Assembly: GCF_040954645.1 (NCBI RefSeq)
Contig: NC_092809.1
Location: 85,063,025-85,127,024 of the forward strand
From: Diabrotica undecimpunctata
Lineage: Eukaryota; Arthropoda; Insecta; Coleoptera; Chrysomelidae
DNA length: 64,000 nucleotides
Reading direction: 5' to 3'
Below are positions 58,985-64,000 of the stretch, one piece after another (positions within the stretch are counted from its first letter, which is position 1; each line of letters opens with the position of its first letter). The translations under genes and the position numbers were made by a program. A model generated the notes under the pieces. That model worked only from the letters and a program-made list of their open reading frames with translations. It searched no databases and was not told where the DNA came from.

Positions 58985-59960
58985 TTATTGTTTATCCTGT
59001 CAATCCTGTATATCTTTTTCTTCTTCTTCTTCTTCTTCTTCTTTTTATATAGACATGACTCTGTCTGTTTTTCAATGTGTCTCCAGTAAGTTGCCGTTCC
59101 ATGGTTTTCGTGGTCTTCTTACTGATCGTCTTCCTATTGGGTAACCGTCTCTTGCCATGTTTACTACTCCATTTGTTGTCATTCGGCTTATATGATCTTT
59201 CCATTCTACTCTTCTATTTCTTAACCAGTTCTTGATGTTCTTCACCTTGTATCTACATCTTATATCTGTACTTCTAGCTCTGTCCCATAGTGTCTTACCA
59301 TCAATTTTTCTAAGTGTTTTTATCTCTGTTGTTTCTAACATCCTTTTTGTTCTCTCTGTGTCAGGTATTGTTTCTGCTGTGTATGTCATTATTGGTCTGA
59401 TAAATGTTTTGTAAATTCTGCCTTTGGTTTCTTTCCCGATATTTTTATTTCTTCATATTGTTTCATTTAGGCAGCCTGCGGCTCTGTTTGCTCTATTCAG
59501 TGGATCTTCCACTTAAGTTTAGAGTTTTCCGTAGCTAGATAATATGATACCTAGATATTAAAACTCCATCACTTGTTCTATTATCTGACCTTAAAACTCC
59601 AATTAACATATTAGTAAACTTGCTGTTGTAACCATGCATTTTGTCTCTTTTGAGGAAATTAACATGTTAAATTTTCTGGCGGTTATATGAAATTGGTGTA
59701 GCATACGTTGTAAATCATCTTCACTTTGAAAGAATAGTATTGCGTCGTCTGCATAGCAGATTATTTTAATTTGTTTTTCTCCCATTTGGTATCCTCTTTT
59801 ATTTCTTACTTTTTTAATATTTCATCCATAATCCGGTTGAACAATAGAGAACTCATTAAATCTCCCTGTCTTATCCCATTACCAGCTTCAATAGGGTCGG
59901 TTAGTTCTTCTTCTACTTTTACTTTTATTGTGTTGTTTTGGTATATATATATATATATAT
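58985..59960 (-). pseudogene. LINE reverse transcriptase C-terminal half, broken
   Basis: Same family as 18960-19890. On the minus strand: MGEKQIKIICYADDAILFFQ (YADD intact), SEDDLQRMLHQFHITARKFN, then TYTAETIPDTERTKRMLETT, LRKIDGKTLWDRARSTDIRC and GRRSVRRPRKPWN, ending in a GAAGAAGAAGAA tail. Stops separate the parts. It is slightly better preserved than its twin. Confidence 0.75.
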
Positions 59961-59964
59961 TCGA

Positions 59965-62900
59965 TTGTTTTGATTATTCAATGAAATTGACATTAATTTG
60001 ATAGTTTTCATTTTATTAGTACTGATGGTATATAACTAGCATCTGTTGGTACTATATATCAATTTGAACATGTGGAAGTAAGAGAACTCTCTTGTTAGTA
60101 ATTTCGGTGTAAATTATGATGAAACCAGAAATAACCCATAATATTATCCCACACCTCAAAGGTCTGCCTCGCGGTATCTGGGAGACGCAATAATTCGCTT
60201 TTGATAGATAAAAACAAAAACCCACTAAGACGAACACAACATAAATCAAAAAAATCCGTCAACCTGTCAATAGGGACATACAATATTAGATCAATGTCTA
60301 CGGATGAAAAAGTACATGAATTGGAAGAAGAATTAACAAACATAAAATGAGATATCATAGGCCTATCAGAAACTCGACGAAAAGAAGAAACCCGAATACA
60401 GCCTATGTCATACTTAAAATAAGAAGAACATCAATTAAAATTATCCAGGTATATGCCCCCATGACAGCTTATGATGACGAAGATATCGAACTATTTTATG
60501 AAGATATATCAAAGGCTATGGAAGAACATAAAAATCGTCTTATACTAGTAATTCGAGATTTCAATGCCAAACTGGGTAGAAAACTAAACAAGGAAGAAAC
60601 TAAAATAGGAGATTTCGGGTATGGTCAGAGAAATGATAGAGGTGCTACTTTGATGAACTACCTAGAAGAAAAGCATCTATACGCAATGAACTCCTTTTAC
60701 AAAAAGAAGCCCCAACGAAAGTGGACATGGATCAGCCCTAATGGATCCACAAAAAATGAGATCGACTACATACTGTCCACGGAACGATATATCATTAAAG
60801 ATGTAACAGTTCTTAACAGATTCGCAACAGGTAGCGATCACTGGTTGGTCAGAGCAAAACTTAGTATTGACGGTAACTATGAAATGAAAAGAAAAATAAT
60901 TAAAAACTGGGATCTAGTAGATAGAAACAAACTAGGGCAATATAAAGAGATATACAAAGACCTATTAAAAGAACAACTTACTTAAAAATTAGACAGTGAT
61001 GACAAAGATATAGATGAAATAGACAACATACTTACAGCAACGATGATTACTTCAGGAAAAGAAATAGCAAAAAAGGATCTAAAAAAGAACAACTATATAT
61101 CAACAGAAACAAAGAAGCTTATGGATAAAAGAAGGACGCTATAGAATATGTAGAAATCAATAAAACAATAAGCAGAATGATAAGAGAAAATAAGAGAAAA
61201 GAACAAGAAATAAAAATAGAAAAGGTAATACAAAACAACAAAAATATGAAATGCTTAAGACCGAAATTAGGTAAGTGTGAAATAAACAAAATAAAAGATG
61301 AAAACGGACTAGAAACAAACATTAAAGATGACATTATAAATATTATCCACCATTTCTACTCAGAACTATACAAAACAAAAAAGGAACCACCAGAAACAAT
61401 TAAAAACCAACTTAAGGCTAAAGTAAAAAATGTCAACTCAGAGCTATAGCCAGAAATAAGCAAATCAGAAATAAAGAAGGCATTGAAAGAAATGAAAAAC
61501 AACAAATCGCCTGGAAAAGATGGGATAACTGCAGATACGCTGAAATATGGTGGAAAAGTGGTAATTAACACTCTACATTCCCTTTTTAACAAGATATTAA
61601 AAGAAAAAAGAATCCCAAACAACTGGAAGGAATCCGTAACCATTATCCTACACAAGAAAGGGGATAAAGCAGACATAAAAAACTACCGTCTCATAACACT
61701 CCTCAATGTAATGTATAAACTCCCAACAAAAATTTTAACCAATAGATTGACGACAAAATTCGATGGATACCCAACAAGCTGGTTTTAGAAAAGGATTCAG
61801 CAAAAGTGACCATTTACTAAGTATGAAAATACTTATAGAACGAGCAAATGAATACCATATTCCTCTATATATAGCGTTCATAAATTTCGAAAAGGCTTTC
61901 GACAGTGTCGAACATTGGGCAGTGAAAAGTTCTTTGATTAACAGCAGAATTGACCACAGATAAGGAAGCCAAAACAACAATTAAAGGATATGAATAAACA
62001 AAATCAATACAAATAAATAGAGGCGTGAGACACAATATCACCTAAACTTTTCAATCAGGCTCTGGAAGATATTTTAAAAGATTAGAATGGAAAGAAAAAG
62101 GTATAAAAATTTGTGGACAACGCTTGAACCATCTAATATACGCTGATGACATCGCATTGATAACAGATAAATGAGAAGAATTATTTGAAATGATGAAAGA
62201 ACTGGACGTAGAAGCTGGAAAGATAGGCCTTTTTATGAATTACAGCAAGACCAAAATTATAACAAATACAGATGAAAACATCACAATGAGGATCGGACAA
62301 GATGAAGTAGAACAAGTTCAGGATTATATATATCTGGGTCAAACTATAAAACGTAACAAAGAAAACCAAACAGCAGAGATAAAAAGACGAGTTAGACTGG
62401 CATGGGCGGCATTTGGCAAACTAAGCTACATTCTTAAAAACAAAAGATATCCACAGCATCTTAAGACTAAAGTATACAATCAATGCGTACTCCCTGTTCT
62501 AACTTATGGTTCTCAAACGTGGACATTTACAAAAGCAAACATGGACATAACCATAAAAACCCGAAGAGCAATGGAAAGACAAATGTTGCACATAAGACTA
62601 ATGGATAAAAAGAGAAACGAGTGGATAAGAGAGAAAACAAAAGTGAGGGATGTTAGACAAGAAGCTGCAAAATTGAAATGGAGATTTTCCGGGCACAATA
62701 TAAGACAAAAAGAAGACCGATGGAACAAAATTCTTATAAGTTGGAGACCGTGGGAATATAAACGAAGCAGAGGAAGGCCCCAAATGAGATGGGCAGATGA
62801 TATCAAGAAGCACGTGGGCTCTAGGTGGATGACTATACCGACAGACAGAGAAGAATGGAAAAGGATTGGGAAGGCCTATGTCCAAAGATGGACCGAAAAG

Positions 62901-64000
62901 GGCTAATTAGATAGGGACAGATTCTCCCCGTGTGATCTTAGTATTTCCGTTGATTGAATAGTATAGGGTATCCAATATTTTAATTAACGGTATGTCAGAG
63001 TTTTATTAATTTTTATATATATTTGCAAAATGAAGAAGAAAGTTCAGTACAGGCAGTTAAACAGCTGATCTGTCGATTTAGAAGTAAGAGCAAGTACCAA
63101 CTTGCTGAAAAGCATACCATACACAAAAGGGATAATAAAATGTACTGCACAAACTATAGCGATATAAGCTATATATAAGCTATATATCTATTAATTATTA
63201 GGATATACAATATTTTTTCTAATACACCTGGAACGATTGAGTGAATAATCAATTATTGACTATTAGGCAGTTAATTAGAAATGTTGGGAATACAAAAAAA
63301 AAACATTAAATTAGTTATTAATAGATTTTAAACAAACACTGATATAATCATAAGAATAAAACTATGAAATACCATGGCAGAACTTACTGTCGACTTATTT
63401 TCAAATGTATTGCAAAGAGCTTTAAAAAATGTGAACGAATTATTAACAGCTGTTTTGAAAACTAAATATTATGAGACGAATTGGGGATATTATATTACAC
63501 AAACTAAACCGCTTGCCTACAAAAATATTAGGAAAATATGATACGACGCGAAAGACTAATGACTTTACAGCTAATTGCCACATAAGTATCAATGTAACTA
63601 TAGCTCGCAAAATGGGTTCAATTACATTGCAATTTTTAAATTTTTCGTGATAAAATGAAGTGATTGACTGTTGTTTTGAAAAGGTAAGTTGTTTTTTATT
63701 TTTGTATTCCTATCATCTGATATTGTAATATCAACAACATTTTTCATAATATATTCTGAAATGCGCTTTCTCTTACTGATAACGAACAAAAGTTTTATAA
63801 ACTTCTCGTTAATATAATTATGAAGGAATTTAGATTTTTATCTTGTTCTTACTATAGTTCTAAAGCACAAATGTAGTCATAGTCTACCGTATATTTTTCA
63901 TAGTGGTCATAGTTTTTAATTGTAGTATAGCTTATGTGTTTATAATAACTAGCGCATAGAAAATAATAAAAATTTTTACCCTGTGCTTTATGTTTATTAT
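59965..64000 (+). repeat. Family E repeat, copy 2, interrupted by a LINE
   Basis: 59965-60150 and 62925-64000 are the reverse complement of 14660-16130 and join seamlessly when the LINE is removed. The right part (62925-64000) has no coding sequence of its own that I can support. At the window end it runs into the THAP-like region described for copy 1 and continues beyond the window. Confidence 0.75.
60160..62925 (+). pseudogene. RTE-like LINE with AP endonuclease and reverse transcriptase, broken
   Basis: Endonuclease: GTYNIRSMSTDEKVHELEEE near 60262, DIIGLSETRRKEE (after a stop near 60350), then after a probable deletion SIKIIQVYAPMTAYDDEDIE, VIRDFNAK (GDFNA expected) and GSDHWLVRAKL (SDH at 60833-60841). 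Reverse transcriptase: EMKNNKSPGKDGITADTLKY, LHKKGDKADIKNYRLITLLN, a shift near 61785, QAGFRKGFSKSDHLLSMKIL, FEKAFDSVEH, another break near 61960, LIYADDIALITDK (YADD at 62139-62150), and an intact stretch 62190-62906 ending GRPQMRWADDIKKHVG and WTEKG. It inserted in E; an imperfect duplication of about 13 bp around TCCCGTGTG flanks it. Full-length in layout but inactive. Confidence 0.82.

Overview
The window looks like non-genic, repeat-packed nuclear DNA from an insect. Basis: strong AT bias, long (TA)n arrays, and decayed piggyBac, Penelope-like, RTE-like, Jockey-like and RNase H-carrying LINE sequences. A beetle with a large genome is a reasonable guess, but that is inference. I found no intact host gene, tRNA, rRNA or CRISPR array. 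Nearly everything that can be explained is transposable-element DNA, much of it nested, and most reading frames are broken.

Layout. 1-3.4 kb: a LINE scrap, then repeat family A copy 1, ending in a hairpin and (TA)n. 3.5-5.9 kb: a 2.4 kb DNA transposon with about 20-bp terminal inverted repeats (TIRs) and an unassigned transposase-like gene. 6.0-7.3 kb: element G1. 7.8-10.5 kb: A copy 2. 10.6-13.1 kb: a Penelope-like element (PLE) with a 651-codon frame. 13.2-14.1 kb: family B. 14.7-16.1 kb: family E. 16.7-18.7 kb: a complete piggyBac element with a broken transposase. 19-22.7 kb: a LINE plus A copy 3. 22.8-24.2 kb: element G2. 24.8-29.2 kb: A copy 4, inverted, holding a 1.06 kb palindrome. 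29-36 kb: LINE fossils and fragments of A and E. 36.4-38.1 kb: B copy 2 and a 900-bp palindrome with two 277-bp arms. 38.3-56.0 kb: a giant inverted repeat (family D) with a second PLE in a (TA)n array at its centre. 56.1-64 kb: A copy 5 and E copy 2, inverted, with a LINE carrying endonuclease and reverse transcriptase.

How the parts fit. Almost every element boundary is a (TA)n array. Families A and B share a repeated subterminal motif, A(A/T)GTRRRCTCCG. Families C and D share another, ATCATTTTRGCATC, and similar ends beginning CATCCYACTATC. This suggests two groups of TA-capped elements, each recognised by its own protein, that repeatedly landed in or carried TA microsatellites. The right arm of the giant inverted repeat keeps the empty sites for a solo LTR, an RTE-like LINE and another insertion present only in the left arm, so the order of events can be read.

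The most unusual local signals are ten hairpins with compensatory changes inside the solo LTR, the unassigned transposon at 3.5 kb, and paired hammerhead-like motifs in opposite orientation around the second PLE. All similarity statements come from reading the sequence by eye; no alignment or search was run.
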